Positions 19,038 through 30,281 of a stretch of DNA of 64,000 nucleotides are shown piece by piece. Under the pieces are notes generated by a model. That model saw only the letters and a list, made by a program, of their open reading frames with translations, was not told the origin of the DNA and made no database searches. Each line of letters starts with the position of its first letter. Position 1 is the first letter of the stretch. The position numbers and the translations under genes are program-made. Origin of the DNA: Ectocarpus siliculosus (lineage: Eukaryota; Sar; Phaeophyceae; Ectocarpales; Ectocarpaceae); NCBI GenBank assembly GCA_000310025.1, contig FN648637.1:35305-99304 (forward strand). The letters run 5' to 3'.

Positions 19038-21851
19038 TCATGTTATATAAATACTCACAGGATGGTCGTCGTGACGTGATACATTTCTTGTTATTAGTAT
19101 GGGAAAAAATAAAAAAAAGATGGCTCGATTTTTGTAATTCTACAGCATTATGGACCAGACGCCGACTGTACATAGAAGTCGTACGAGTGTCGACTTAGTT
19201 GTGCTGTCACAGAATCTTCCACGCACTTCTGCCGGTGCTGGTTTGCTGATTGGAGTCTTGTAGGTCGAGATACAGCCGTCAGGTTCTCGGGTTGTGGAGG
19301 CAAAAAAAAGTGAACCAGAGCAAAAAATTGCATGCATAGCCCGATTACTGCTGTGTTTTTGCTACAGCAGCATGGACTAAATAGACGCCGAAGGACGTCC
19401 GCGTACTATGGCAACGACCTAACTGGATGGGACACTTCCTGTCACGGCGAACCATAGTACAACGCGATGCAAACAGCAGTTCGTGTGTCGTGCGGCTGCC
19501 ACATGTGTCGACGACAGGTACACGTAGAACTCTCGCCCATGTTGTCGTTACCGCGCAGGAGGACCCCTCGGAGATCTTCCACATGGTGCTACAACGACAG
19601 CAGTACTACTGTACATGGATGTCGTAGGAGAGTGGAGTTGTGCTGTCACGGCATCTCCCACGCACTCTCCTACCGGTGCTTGCGTCGATTGGAGTCTTGT
19701 AGGCCGAAATACAAGAGTGGGTTGGGTTCTCGGGTTGTAGAAGCAAACCTGCCTGCAGCAACAGAGAAGGCGGTGTTCTATGTCCTACGGTATCCCGCTC
19801 AACTTTTCTTTTTTTTTGCGACATGTGGTTGCATATTTCTTTGCCTTTGCCGAAAAAGACCGCTGGATCTTTACATTACGGTGTTTGCGAAGTTGAAATT
19901 TCAGTTTCATCTTGGTCTTTTTGATCCCCCCGAGCGCCGAAGACCGATGGATCTTTAGGAATTCAATCTTTTGCTTTATGGAATTGCCCCCAAAGACCGC
20001 AGGAAAGCTTGAATTCAGTCTTGCTCATTTTGGTCTTTGAAGGAACAATTTTTGATTGGCCTACAAACCCCGAGATACTCCCGACGTCCTCCCGACACCG
20101 CCGCACCATCCCGTGGAGCTGCCCAAACACACACACCTTGGCCGCCGTAGACGACACCATGGCGAACCAACTACAAACAGCAGCAGTGCCGCCAGACCAC
20201 AGACGGTCAGACAAACGTCGCTGCACCGCACACCCGGTGCGCATTGCATGCTGCCGACATGGTGCAACTTTTGCTTCATCTTAAATGTTTATGCGTGGAC
20301 AGAAGCATGCCGCTCTACATGCATGCTCATAATAATTAACACATCAAGCCGCGGCGTGAGGAGGGTGAGGCGGTGAGGCGGGCGGCATAGATCTCAGGAG
20401 TGCGGCACAGGTGGTGGAGGCGGAGGTGATGGAGATGGGGATGCTTCAAGCGGCGTGGGGGCGTGAGGAGCTGCAGCGCGTGCGTCCTGTGGACCGTGCT
20501 GTGGTGATTTGTTTGACAGGAAACGATCGACTCCGTCGACGACTGACTGCGATATGTATCACAACTTGTTCGCGTGCTGTAGGGGTACGTACACACATGC
20601 ATGCCTCCACTTTTTGTGGCGCTACGCTTCCCATGCACTCCCGGTAACTGAACTGGGCCAACCGCCTGTTCATGAATTAGTACGTTGTGCTCCATCAGTA
20701 TTCTCCATGACTGGGGGTGAGGGTGATAGTGGAGTATGTAGTAGTAGCCTTGTTGGGGTGAAAGCGGAAGCTCGGAAATAAATATGTTTGGTGTTCCGAG
20801 TCGGCTCAACCATCTGTCTGCCGCCGCCGGCAAAGGGGCTCCGTCGTATTGAACGCAACGTTCTAGGAAATTTCCGTATGTTCAAGACTGAAATATTGCG
20901 CTCCGGTCTTCGCAAGCTATTTTTGAAACCAAAATTCAATCTTGGGCCGGAATTCCTTCAAACTTCCAAGACTGAAATGGGAGACCATTTCGCAAACGCC
21001 CTATTGTACGCAGTCCATCTTTCGCATTTATCATTTTACACCGAGCGACGCAGGACGGGTCGACCTTCATCATTGTTGTTGTCGTTGTGTCTTCACATTA
21101 AAAACGGTTTCGATCTCTCTCTACCCAGCACCTTCAATGTCCTTACTTGTGGATTATACCTGTTGGAAATGGTGGGAATCCCTACATTCCGAGAGAGCCG
21201 TAGGTACAAGTATGCACTTTTCTTCTTGTGAAGTTTTGACGTTGCGCTTGCCATCGTCGCTTAAGTATTTGTGTCTTCAAAACTTCTCAACCGGCCTTCA
21301 AACTTGTTGTTGATACAATAAGTCTCCGTGGTAACTTCTCCGCGCATGAGTCATATGCGGTTATGACCTGCGCATTGACTTTCACGATGGGTATTTTACC
21401 TCCCCGTTTTGCATTGGTGAGTACCTGCGTTATACGGAAGGATCGTTCCACGACGAAAACATCTCCTTTTTTTTTTTCCTTCGCACTCCTTCCTTGCCGC
21501 GGTTTTCACACCGACTTCGAACGTGGGGTGAAATCTCCTCTCTTCGTACCTTCCTCGTCGGCCTTCTCCATCGTAATGTACATAATGTATACCTCGATTT
21601 TTCGGCTTTTCGATCCGATAGACAAAACTACGGACTGACATGTCCCTTTCACCCCCGACGGGACCGCGCGCTCGTCGAGTGCCGAATTTCTTCACCACTT
21701 CCTTGCCTCCCCCAACTCCGTCCCTTCCCGCCCCTACAAGTCCTCTCCCCTTTTTCTTCTTCTTTCCTTCCTCCCGGACACTCACCACCATCCGTCCTGG
21801 ATGTTGGCCCCCAGCCCCATTGGGGGGCGGGGGGCCAATCCTTTACCCTAG
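19038..21851 (+). mobile_element. Non-autonomous Helitron, copy 2, split by a nested element
   Basis: It starts TCATGTTATATAAATACTCA after A and ends CCTTTACCCTAG followed by T, with the same terminal hairpin as copy 1. It is collinear with 15675-17414 throughout except for an extra 1,133-bp block at 19874-21006. Without that block its length is about 1.68 kb. Like copy 1 it encodes no helicase. The two copies lie about 1.6 kb apart in direct orientation. Confidence 0.8.
19874..21006. mobile_element. 1,133-bp inverted-repeat element inserted at TA
   Basis: The ends read CATTACGGTGTTTGCGAA (left) and, reverse-complemented, CAATAGGGCGTTTGCGAA (right), 15 of 18 identical. The element is flanked by TA on both sides (19872-19873 and 21007-21008). 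The empty site is visible in copy 1 at about 16508-16522, GGATCTTTACGCAGTCC with a single TA, so insertion with TA duplication is directly demonstrated. Subterminal motifs such as GAAGACC and TTTCAGTCTTG recur near both ends. Internal open frames are short and anonymous, so it is non-autonomous. TA duplication and CA...TG ends suggest a Tc1/mariner-type transposase in trans. Confidence 0.85.
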
Positions 21852-21991
21852 TATACAATACCAAAGCTACGTTGGTGGCTGACTCGTGCTGTGCGTCTAC
21901 GCTACGCCCTGTCAATCACTTGCGACGCGTGACGTCCTTGATCATGCGGTTGCGCGTGACTGAACGTGAACCTTCTACGGTGTTTGGTCGA

Positions 21992-23130
21992 CTCGTAATG
22001 CCGTGAGGGCACTTCTGGAATCACGGCATGGCGTCTATGCATGGTGGGCACGGTACTCATATATCCGCCAAAGTTTCAACCCAGTCACACAACAACAAAC
22101 TCATACCCGCCAAGACTCCACCCAGTTAATCAACAACAGAAAATCAAACGGGATTTTTTTGTTGCAAATTTTACATACGGTCTATTTTTTTTCCTGTATG
22201 CATATGCATACCATCTTTGCCACAATATCGCACACCATGTGTACTCGCCTGCGTACGTCGTCTTCGTCGGTAACGAGGTGTCGTCGACCGGTGGCGAAGA
22301 CCATAGTATCACACAGGGTGATGTTGAAACGTTTACTTGTGGTCGATGGCAAGCGTGTGTATGTGTGTACCTGTCATAGCTTCCCGCGAGACCGTCGGGA
22401 ACGTTATGCGGAGACCGGGGAACGATCTTGATGTCGTTCGAAATTTCCAGTTGTTCTCGGGTGGTGTGGTTGGTTTGCTGGATGTTCCATGGATGGCACG
22501 ATCTTCACCCATCCCTGCGACAATGTCCCACATACCGTGTGTATTCGTGTCGTTATCAATGTCGCGTGAGGCCTCCTGTACGAACCTACAGTGTAGTGGG
22601 CACACCCTCGCAGGTTCAGGTGCTGTACGCACAGTGTACCCTGCATGCCGGGGAGTGAGTGTGCTGGTGCTGTACAAAGGGTGCCTTTCCCAGTGTTGAT
22701 GTTCAGCAACATACGCACACGCGTTCACCGTCTAGGCGCTGCGAAAGCTGAGGGAACGGTTGGGGTGGTATCATGAAGACGCGCACGCGGCTGTGCCGTA
22801 TCGTGCTGTGTAGGCAATTGCTGTACAACTGCTGTATAGTACTACTGCTGTTGCTTAGACCGTATGCGTTTGTATGTCCTGACCGCAACTACTGCTGACA
22901 GACCTCCTCCAGTATATATCTCCTGGACTGCCGTTCTCTCCGACGCGTTATGCAGTGAGGGCGCTCCTTGAATCATGGTATGGTGTCTATACATGGTGGG
23001 TACTGTACTCATATATCCGCCGAAGTGTCAACCCGGTCACACAACAACAAGCTCATATCCGCCAAGACTCCACCCAGATAAAATTGTACACAACAGCAGC
23101 AAACATTCTGATATTTTTTTGCATATATTA
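21992..23130. repeat. Pair of direct repeats of about 175 bp
   Basis: The segment 21992-22165 (start CGTAATGCCGTGAGGGCACT) recurs at 22945-23130 (start CGTTATGCAGTGAGGGCGCT). Shared internal landmarks are ACTCATATATCCGCC, CACACAACAACAA and CCGCCAAGACTCCACCCAG. They are in the same orientation about 955 bp apart. The 780 bp between them contain no recognisable gene. This could be a terminal-repeat miniature element or a local duplication; no target duplication was identified. Confidence 0.65.
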
Positions 23131-23848
23131 TGTAGTCTTTTTTCAAGTAAAAAGACGGCCGACGGTCGAAGACGTTCTGCGAGGAATTACTTAACGTTAG
23201 ATATTTTGATTTAAGTCATCGTTCTGAGGATCGGTCCTGACAGTCTCGCCAGAACCCACGGCAAGGAGTTTTTTTCTGTGACGCGTTCAGCATCCATCGG
23301 TTAATAACTTCCCACCGCGGAAATTGGTTGGGATCTCACATATGATAGAAGAAAGCCAGCAGACGGAAATTAAGGAGGAGGAAGAACTCGAAGGAAGGTG
23401 TCCACGAAGCAAAAGTAAATTGTGCTGGTCAAAGGAGGTTGACGGTGCCTAGTAGGAGCAACGACAGACGATGAAATGGACGAAGAGGGAGACAAATGGG
23501 AACATGAACCAAGAAGGAGTACAACCCATCTGATTTTCCTACAACAATCGCCGGAGAATTAGAGAACTACCCAGGGGTAGTAGTGAAAATGTTACCGAAG
23601 AGATAAGTGAACGCAAAGAGGTAGAAGAGGTAGAAACACCAAACGCACGAGAAGCACAGCCTCGGCAAACACCTCCATCTCTCTTTTTCTGTCTTTGATA
23701 ATCCGGAGAATAGACCTAGCCTCCCCCATGACGCCCCCACATAGGTTCCCAGACCATGCACAGATGGCCGCCAACGTCCCTATCTGAGGACCACAAGTCA
23801 TCCGCCGAAGTCAACCCGACAATCCGCGCTAATGAGCAGGTGGTGCCA
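23131..23848. other. Upstream region of the glycosyltransferase gene
   Basis: No gene and no clear TATA box that I would defend. It is purine-rich around 23340-23520. An in-frame upstream ATG at 23756 exists, but the second ATG cluster at 23849 better fits a signal-anchor start. Confidence 0.4.
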
Positions 23849-26800
23849 ATGAGGATGGTAATGTCGCGCTGGACTCTGTTGCCGGGGCCGCTTCTCCTGC
23901 TCACGCCGTTCCTTCACAAAAGTGGCTTGGCACCTGTAGTTGCAGCGCCAAGATGGGTGGAACCTGTCGACGCGTGCACCGATCTTGCACCTGGCCAATA
24001 CACCGGGTCAGGGTGGACGTTCGAAGACTGCTTGCACGTTTGGAACGACTTCAACGATATATTAATGCCGCGTTTCCATCCGCGTATGCCCGACGCGGAC
24101 CTTTGGATCGATACGGCCGAGGAGCTAAGACGGGCGGGGTCACCTTGCCTCGTTCGTACGAATCCGCACGGTGACGGTGCCGGCAGTACCACCATTAGGC
24201 ATCTGATGGCGTGGATATTTTCGAGAGAGATGGGGTGCGATTGGGTCACACCCGACTGGGGCAAGAGGTTGGTGGGCGGCGGCAACGGGACGGCGGTGAT
24301 ATACTGTCACCAAACCGGCACCATAGCAGAAGTGGAAAATTCGAAGACGGAAGCGGAGCGGAGAGCAATGAATCGATGTGCGGTCATTGACTGGTTGTCG
24401 TATTTCCAGTTCGATGTGCCGTCTGTCCCAGATCCGGTGCAGGAGAAGCTCTTGGTTGTCGAGGCAAGCGCGCAGGCTAGAGTCGGTTTGAGACCTTACC
24501 GTTTCGTCGACGAAATATACTCCCAATGGCCTCGGCCATCAGATTTCGTGTGCTTACAACAAAAAGGCGATGTCGTGCTCTCAGAATCAGAAACGTCAGG
24601 GGTATATAGGAGCAGTGCGAATCATCCACCACATGTCATGCGAAGTCTTCAGCGCTGTCAGGCACGTTCGCTTCTCAGACATGCGCATTCACTGTCGTCT
24701 GTTGTTCTGTCTCTCTCTCGACGTTTGACCCCGACAGCCTAAGAATAGGTCTTTCACTCAATCCATACTTGAGATACAGACCCAGCTGCAGCAATCGGAT
24801 ATCAAGGGCCAGCGCTGGGATCGTGTGGTTTTTTCCGTAGATCTAATGTTGGCAAGCTACCACCTCGTGAACGTTGGGTCATGGGACGAGAGGAAACGAA
24901 AAATCGTTCGGGAAGTTCTCCAAGAGGCCAGATCGAATTTTCATAGGCATCCACGCCCATGGTGAGTTCACAGCAGCACCGAAAACGTTTGAAATAGTGT
25001 GGGGGCTTGTCAATGCGGTTCGGTGTGAACCGCAGATGCTGGGTTCCCCACAACGCCGATTGCAACGCTTCCACACATTTCGTGTGGCAGTGATCCCGAA
25101 CGGCAGAGGAAAAGGGTAGCATGGCCGGTGCGGCCACCCGTGTCGCCCTGTCGTGACGAGTCCGTCTTAACACGTCAGCGATCATTCAAGTATCACGGAC
25201 AAGGCCGGGTTAACGACAAAGTTCCTGCTCTTGATGTCGGATGGTGGACGTCGTGGGAGTTAAAACCACGCAGCGAACATGGTATACGAAGAAAAATAAC
25301 GTAGGTGACACGAGATACCATACCCCTTCGACCCATTTTCAAAGCTCGACTACTCCACGACAAAGAGTATGATATGTTTTCGGAATGATCTCGACGAGGC
25401 GATCGCGACGCTGCCATTTTAGTCACCTCCACTCTACTGTGAAATATTCGAGTAATTGAAAACAGGTCCAGGGGGTGTGGCATCTGGTGTCACCTATGGC
25501 AGTTTAACGCCGTGCCCCGAAACGTCGGAATATCTTCAACGGGCGGTGCGTGGTTCGACTTTTAGCCAAAATGCTCATCTCCGCAGTCAGTTTTGGGAAA
25601 CGTTGCCAAAAGAGTACAATGTAGTGTTCGGCATGGTAGGTTTATGCCTGTGCCCATGGACAACATCCCCGGCCAGCGTGTATCAAACACCACCCTGTTG
25701 CCAGAACGACTTGATGATGCACCCTCCCGTGCACCAAGGGACCGCAAATGGTTGGGTAGTATATGCGGCGGCTTCAATATCAGAGGATGGACGGGGCGCC
25801 ACACCACCCTTCAATATCGGAGCCACGACTGCTGTATCGTTGTTTTGGTAGACCTTCAATATCGGAGCCACGACTGCTGTGTCGTTGTTTTGGTAGGACT
25901 CCTTTCCGGACGCCACTTGGTCCACAATGCCTCTCTCCCTCCGCTCTATCCAACCAGGTACGACGGGAACACCCGCTGCCACTTCGAGGACGACCGCTTT
26001 CATTTCGCCGTCCACATCCGCATGGGTGATAGACGCGCCTTTTACGACGGAAACCCACAGTACTTCCACAACGTGGAGTTGATCATGGAGATTGTTGCCG
26101 ATGAGTTCAGGCAAAGAGAGTTACCGGAGCCGTTGTTCCATGTTTTCTCCGAAACACTGAGTCCGTGCCCTTCGGCGGTCACTGGGCTGTTCGACGAATT
26201 CCCAACTTGGCCGGTCGAACTTGACCAGGTACGACCACCTCGAACCTGTGCGCAAATTGTGCTTGCCAGTTTCATGGTGCCAACTGTGTAAGGGAAACAT
26301 TCGACCACCGTTTGTCTTTGGCCAATACACGTCACGTTGCACGTTGACCAGTAGTCCGTATTATCACACGTGCTCTTCTGCAGGTGTAGAAACCACAATT
26401 TCATTCTCCTACCCACAACGTACAACTGAAAGCGGAATCCTTGGTCGTGTGTATCCGGGCACCGTGCGCAAGTATCCTCCATAATAGCATTAATATGCCA
26501 GGTAGCTTACGGTTGTTTCGCCTAAATTCCGACTCCGTATGAAACGTACTATTATACCTTGGATATCACGGTAGTCGTGCGCGCCTTGACAACCGTGAAC
26601 ATTTGATCTCTGTCATTGGAAACCGTTTAATGCCCGCAGGCGTCACTCATCACAGGGTGTGTGACATCCAAGCCCGTAAACACTAATAACAAGCAAGCGC
26701 CTAAATATTATGCCCAGGCGCTAACAAACTGTCAACGCTTGTTAGGCGTTGCTAACTACACACAAAGGGGGCCTTGCCAAGCTGCAAAGCAGACCCTATG

Positions 26801-27389
26801 CTTGTACGACGTCTAGCGGTTGGTCTGCCCAGAAGGGTGATGAAATTATTATCACCCCATGCACATGGCCAAATCTCGGGTGTTGACGTCCAACCCTGTG
26901 GGATTATCTGTCCGCCTTATTTTTGAATAGGGTTAAGTTCATTCACTCTGCTCTGTGTTCAATGACCAGATCGAGGAATGCTTGGTTGCCACCACGTCGA
27001 GAGATTGCCCGGACAAGCAAGCCGGAAGTTCCTGCTCCCCGAAACGATCCGGCATTTTTCGCGTTCGCGACAAGTCGTTCATCCTTCACGTCGGCTCCGA
27101 CGTTCAGAACGACCTGTCCTGCATGATTCAAGCCGACGGGGTTGTGATGGGGTGTAGCACGTTCGGCCAGATCGCCGGCTTGCTTACGAGAGGCATATCC
27201 TTCTTCTCCACGCGATGCAGCGGCGAAGCTACCTCTACTCAGTACAAGTCGATCCCTCCCGTCGCGATCGCGGAAAGAGGGCACCTGTGGGTTCCTATTG
27301 AGGGTTCGTGGCGCGATCCAGTTTTGTCCTCGACGTCGATCTTCAGAGCCGCGTTAGATACGTTACTTGTGGCCAAAGGTCGTCGCTAG
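23849..27389 (+). CDS. Multi-exon glycosyltransferase, fucosyltransferase-like
   Basis: The probable start at 23849 gives a short basic N-terminus and a hydrophobic stretch (WTLLPGPLLLLTPFL), fitting a Golgi type II anchor or signal peptide. Likely exons are 23849 to about 24610; about 24783-24960 (donor GTGAGT); 25467-25639; 25852 or 25897 to 26228 (donor GTACGA); and about 26990-27389. The junction from 25639 to either acceptor is in phase. Exon 1 has CLVRTNPHGDGAGSTTIRHL. The fourth exon has FHFAVHIRMGDRRAFYDG, resembling the HxRxxD nucleotide-sugar motif of alpha-1,2/1,6- and O-fucosyltransferases. The last exon has LHVGSDVQNDLSCMIQADG and GCSTFGQIAGLL, the usual acidic and S-x-F block at the end of that fold. 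A role in cell-wall or glycoprotein fucosylation is inferred. The 3' end of exon 1 and the intron before the last exon are uncertain. Confidence 0.65.
25807..25896. repeat. 45-bp tandem duplication containing a splice acceptor
   Basis: Units 25807-25851 and 25852-25896 (CCTTCAATATCGGAGCCACG ... TTGTTTTGGTAG) differ at one to three positions. Each ends in TTGTTTTGGTAG, a plausible 3' splice site, so the exon that begins here can start at 25852 or at 25897. The two starts are in the same phase and differ by 15 codons without a stop. Confidence 0.85.
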
Positions 27390-28083
27390 TCGCATCAAGC
27401 GCATCGGGATGTTAGAACCACTAACGGGGTGATGGGCGATTGTCGATTACAAGCTGAATATATTCGCCCTTTTGATCGAAGTTTACGTACATGTTGGCAT
27501 AGGGCGGGCTGTGATGTTGGGCTACGCGGGGATCGACTCGTCTTGGTGCGTAGGAGGGTTTGCTTAGGGGGGCCATGGGACCTCATTGGCCACCATGAGA
27601 TTATTCTAGGCGAAAAGAGCACAACGGCGAGCGCTAACTCGGAAAAGACCCCAGTCTGTCCCTCGGCTGTGGCGTGCCGTACCGATTGGCGACTACTACC
27701 TGCGGTGCAGTACGACGCGCCCACAGCAGTGTCGTTTGTTTGCTCCTTCTAGTTTGCCATGGGTCCCTCTTGTATGTTTGAGGTCCAGGCGACCTTATTC
27801 GCATGGTACCTGGGATGTTGGCTACATAGAGAAACATGAAGGCACGCAGGAGGAAGAGCACAGACACAAACGACATGAACACGCCATCGCGCATCCCGGG
27901 CCACCATATCTCGTGGCATTCGGACATAGCGACGACAGCCGCCATGGGGTCGGGTGCCGTGTTCGGCACATAAACGTTTATCTGTCGATCAGGAAAAAGT
28001 AAGGGCCTGAAGACAATATAATGAAAGAAAACAAGCTTCGGATCAGGGGTAGCTTTGGGTTTACATCATCATCAGTAAAGCAC
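27390..28083. other. Non-coding spacer
   Basis: Several anonymous open frames exist on both strands (for example 27969-27634 minus, with a hydrophobic stretch), but none shows a domain or splice structure I can defend. Confidence 0.4.
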
Positions 28084-28415
28084 ACCATGAAGAGGCGTCG
28101 GGCGTGATGGCACGTGCAGGCTAGGTCGCAGCAGCCTCTGAAACCAGTCCGAAATCTGCGCCGGAACCAAGCGGCATCCACCATTTGTCACAGCTTGTTC
28201 CCGCCACGGACCTTAAAACCCCTGAACTGCGGGTTGTCAGCAGTAGCTAGATGATTGGGGTCAGTGGTGGCCAGCACGCCGGTGGCAAATGTTGGATGCC
28301 CCTTGATTCGGGCGCAGATTTCGGACAGTTTTCAGAGGCTGCTGTGACCTTCGATATTTCAGCTTCAGTAGCAAAACCTCAATGTGCCAGGACGCACGAT
28401 GCCTCTTCATGGTGT
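28084..28415. repeat. Imperfect inverted repeat, arms about 110-135 bp
   Basis: The left arm 28084-28191 (ACCATGAAGAGGCGTCGGGC ... GCAGCAGCCTCTGAAACCAG ... CATCCACCATTTGTCAC) is the inverse of the right arm 28282-28415, which reverse-complemented begins ACACCATGAAGAGGCATCGT. The arms are roughly three-quarters identical, with a 25-nt insertion in the right arm, and are separated by about 90 bp. It may be a foldback element or an inverted duplication of a gene fragment. Confidence 0.65.
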
Positions 28416-29759
28416 CGTCTCTAATGGTGACAATAGACAAACTGAGCGCCTTCCGTTTTGGCTCTATTGCCTTGAAATTAGAGTGGTGTGATTTTTGTCC
28501 TTGATTTCGAAGGAGGCGTGCCGAGGTAGACGAGTGAAAAAAATGTTTGGAGCAGCCTCTACTGCCGCCCTGTGTGAGAACAAACGATTTGTGTTGTCGC
28601 GATGCCTTGCTACTGGTCTTGTTTCTCTCTTGTGCATTTTCTGGTGCTCTCGCGTTTGTTGTCAAAAGTGGTCATCATCGAAATACTTTGCCCTCAGACC
28701 CTCAATTGAGGTTATTGGTTTTAGTTGAGCATTTCCCCAGAAAGGGACGACCCAACAAACGCTCTACAGAAACGATTACCCCCTTCTGACGGTGATGCTC
28801 GATGATATTTTCTCTTCCGAGTCATCAACGAAAAAAAGAGACCCTGCAACGGCCGTTCGTCACACATACACCTTCCACCGCTTTGGTGCTTCGGTGATGT
28901 CTCCGAACAGAGTGAAGCAACACGACGACAAAGGTATCCGCCATGATCTGTGTGTATGGTCCGTCTTGAGTGATGGCTGTTAAGAGACCACAGGGCCATT
29001 GGAGGCACGGAAACTGAGGTGTTGGGAGTCAACAGCACCCACGCTGGAAAAATACCCACCGCGCCAGCAACCAGTTTTGACCAATACCCAAAAACGGGTA
29101 ACCCGGGTGGGTGGTTTATTACCAGTCATTTTAGGGTACGCTTACAGTGGAACTCAACGTATCTGCACCTCCAGGCAGCCAGCTGATTGCCCGAAACACC
29201 ATCGTACCCATTTTTGGAGAAACCTCCATCGGGTACAACCGGCGCTGGCATCTCGACCCTCTACTGTAGTGTCACCGATACTGGTTACTATTGTACCCGG
29301 TCGGGGCCGATTTTTTATCAAGAAATGGTGAAATTATTCCGGCGCCCGATGACTCTACCATAAAACCCGCAGAAAAGAAACATGTACCGCACATACATAC
29401 CCACAGCCAAACTACCAACAGCGCTCGTTGATGGGCACCGCCTCCATAGGATACCGGCCCCTCTCGACCGAGGGTCGGACTCGCTTGACGCGCGAGTTCG
29501 TTCGGTATGTATGGTGCTGATCAGTCAGTTGAAGTGGATTAGGTTAGCCATCATACTGCGCTCCACTCATGTGTAAACTGGGTCTACATTAGCATTTCCT
29601 CACCTGCTCAACACCACCGGCTAAGACTCAGTAGTCGATATGCTCCGTAATACTCCTCACGAGGGCTGCACGCACTCACGCCAGCGCTCCGTTAGCTCTT
29701 CGTCAGTTGGGTCAGGTTAGCTCAGGTTAGCTCATGTCACGATATCGGCTCAATTTAGC
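28416..29759. other. Non-coding spacer
   Basis: No supportable gene. A minus-strand frame of 112 residues (29059-28721) and a plus-strand frame of 110 residues (28999-29331) are anonymous. A short direct repeat, CAGGTTAGCTCAGGTTAGCTC, lies at about 29712-29732. Confidence 0.4.
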
Positions 29760-30122
29760 ATGCACTTCAGGCTTTCAGTTTCTTTCAGTTTCTCAGGGCC
29801 GTGTCTAAAGACACGAGGCTTGTCTGGGAGGCAGGGCCCTGCTGTTGGGAACCACCTCGCTGCCAACGGTTCCAAGATTGGATCACCGCGCCCTCCACGC
29901 CTAGACCGCAAAGTCAAGCCGCTTCGCAGTATTAATCCTTCGCCGGGGCAGCCACGGCTGCACCCCCCCAGCACCTTAGCGTGGATACGCCAGGATGCTA
30001 AGGAGGCGGCAGTCACGGCTTCCGTACGTGGGGCCTTGATCCCTCGCTCCCAAGGTTACTCCCCGAGTAATTTCAATCGGTGGAAGGAGTGTGCCGACCT
30101 TGAACGTAGACGTTGGTCTTGA
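29760..30122 (+). CDS. Unrecognised open frame downstream of gypsy element A
   Basis: A 120-residue frame with a Pro-rich middle (SPGQPRLHPPSTLAW) and a charged C-terminus (ECADLERRRWS). I do not recognise it. It runs opposite to the neighbouring retroelement. The flank of gypsy element B carries a short matching motif, ATGCTAAGGAGG, at about 55257, so both elements may share part of their 3' non-coding region. Coding status is doubtful. Confidence 0.2.
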   Translation: MHFRLSVSFSFSGPCLKTRGLSGRQGPAVGNHLAANGSKIGSPRPPRLDRKVKPLRSINPSPGQPRLHPPSTLAWIRQDAKEAAVTASVRGALIPRSQGYSPSNFNRWKECADLERRRWS

Positions 30123-30281
30123 GCCACGAACCTTCCTCTGCTTCTTCTGCTGAGTAGTGCAGAAGCTCTAGCAGCTGTAGAAAGCAGGAAATCCTCCTCA
30201 AGCATTACGCTGGCGTTACGCACCCCCCCAACTGGCGGCGTGTGCCCCAAGCTGACGGCAGTGGTTCGGAGGTTGGCAGCT

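Noticed and set aside
21640-21882. Pro/Ser-rich frames near the Helitron 3' ends (also 14025-14309 and 17199-17408)
   Set aside because: They arise from the C-rich terminal region shared by the Helitron copies. They have no protein-like composition and include the terminal hairpin.
28721-29059. Minus-strand frame considered as a piggyBac-type transposase fragment
   Set aside because: Only a vague resemblance in a basic stretch; no DDD residues, no Cys-rich C-terminus, and no TTAA-flanked ends.
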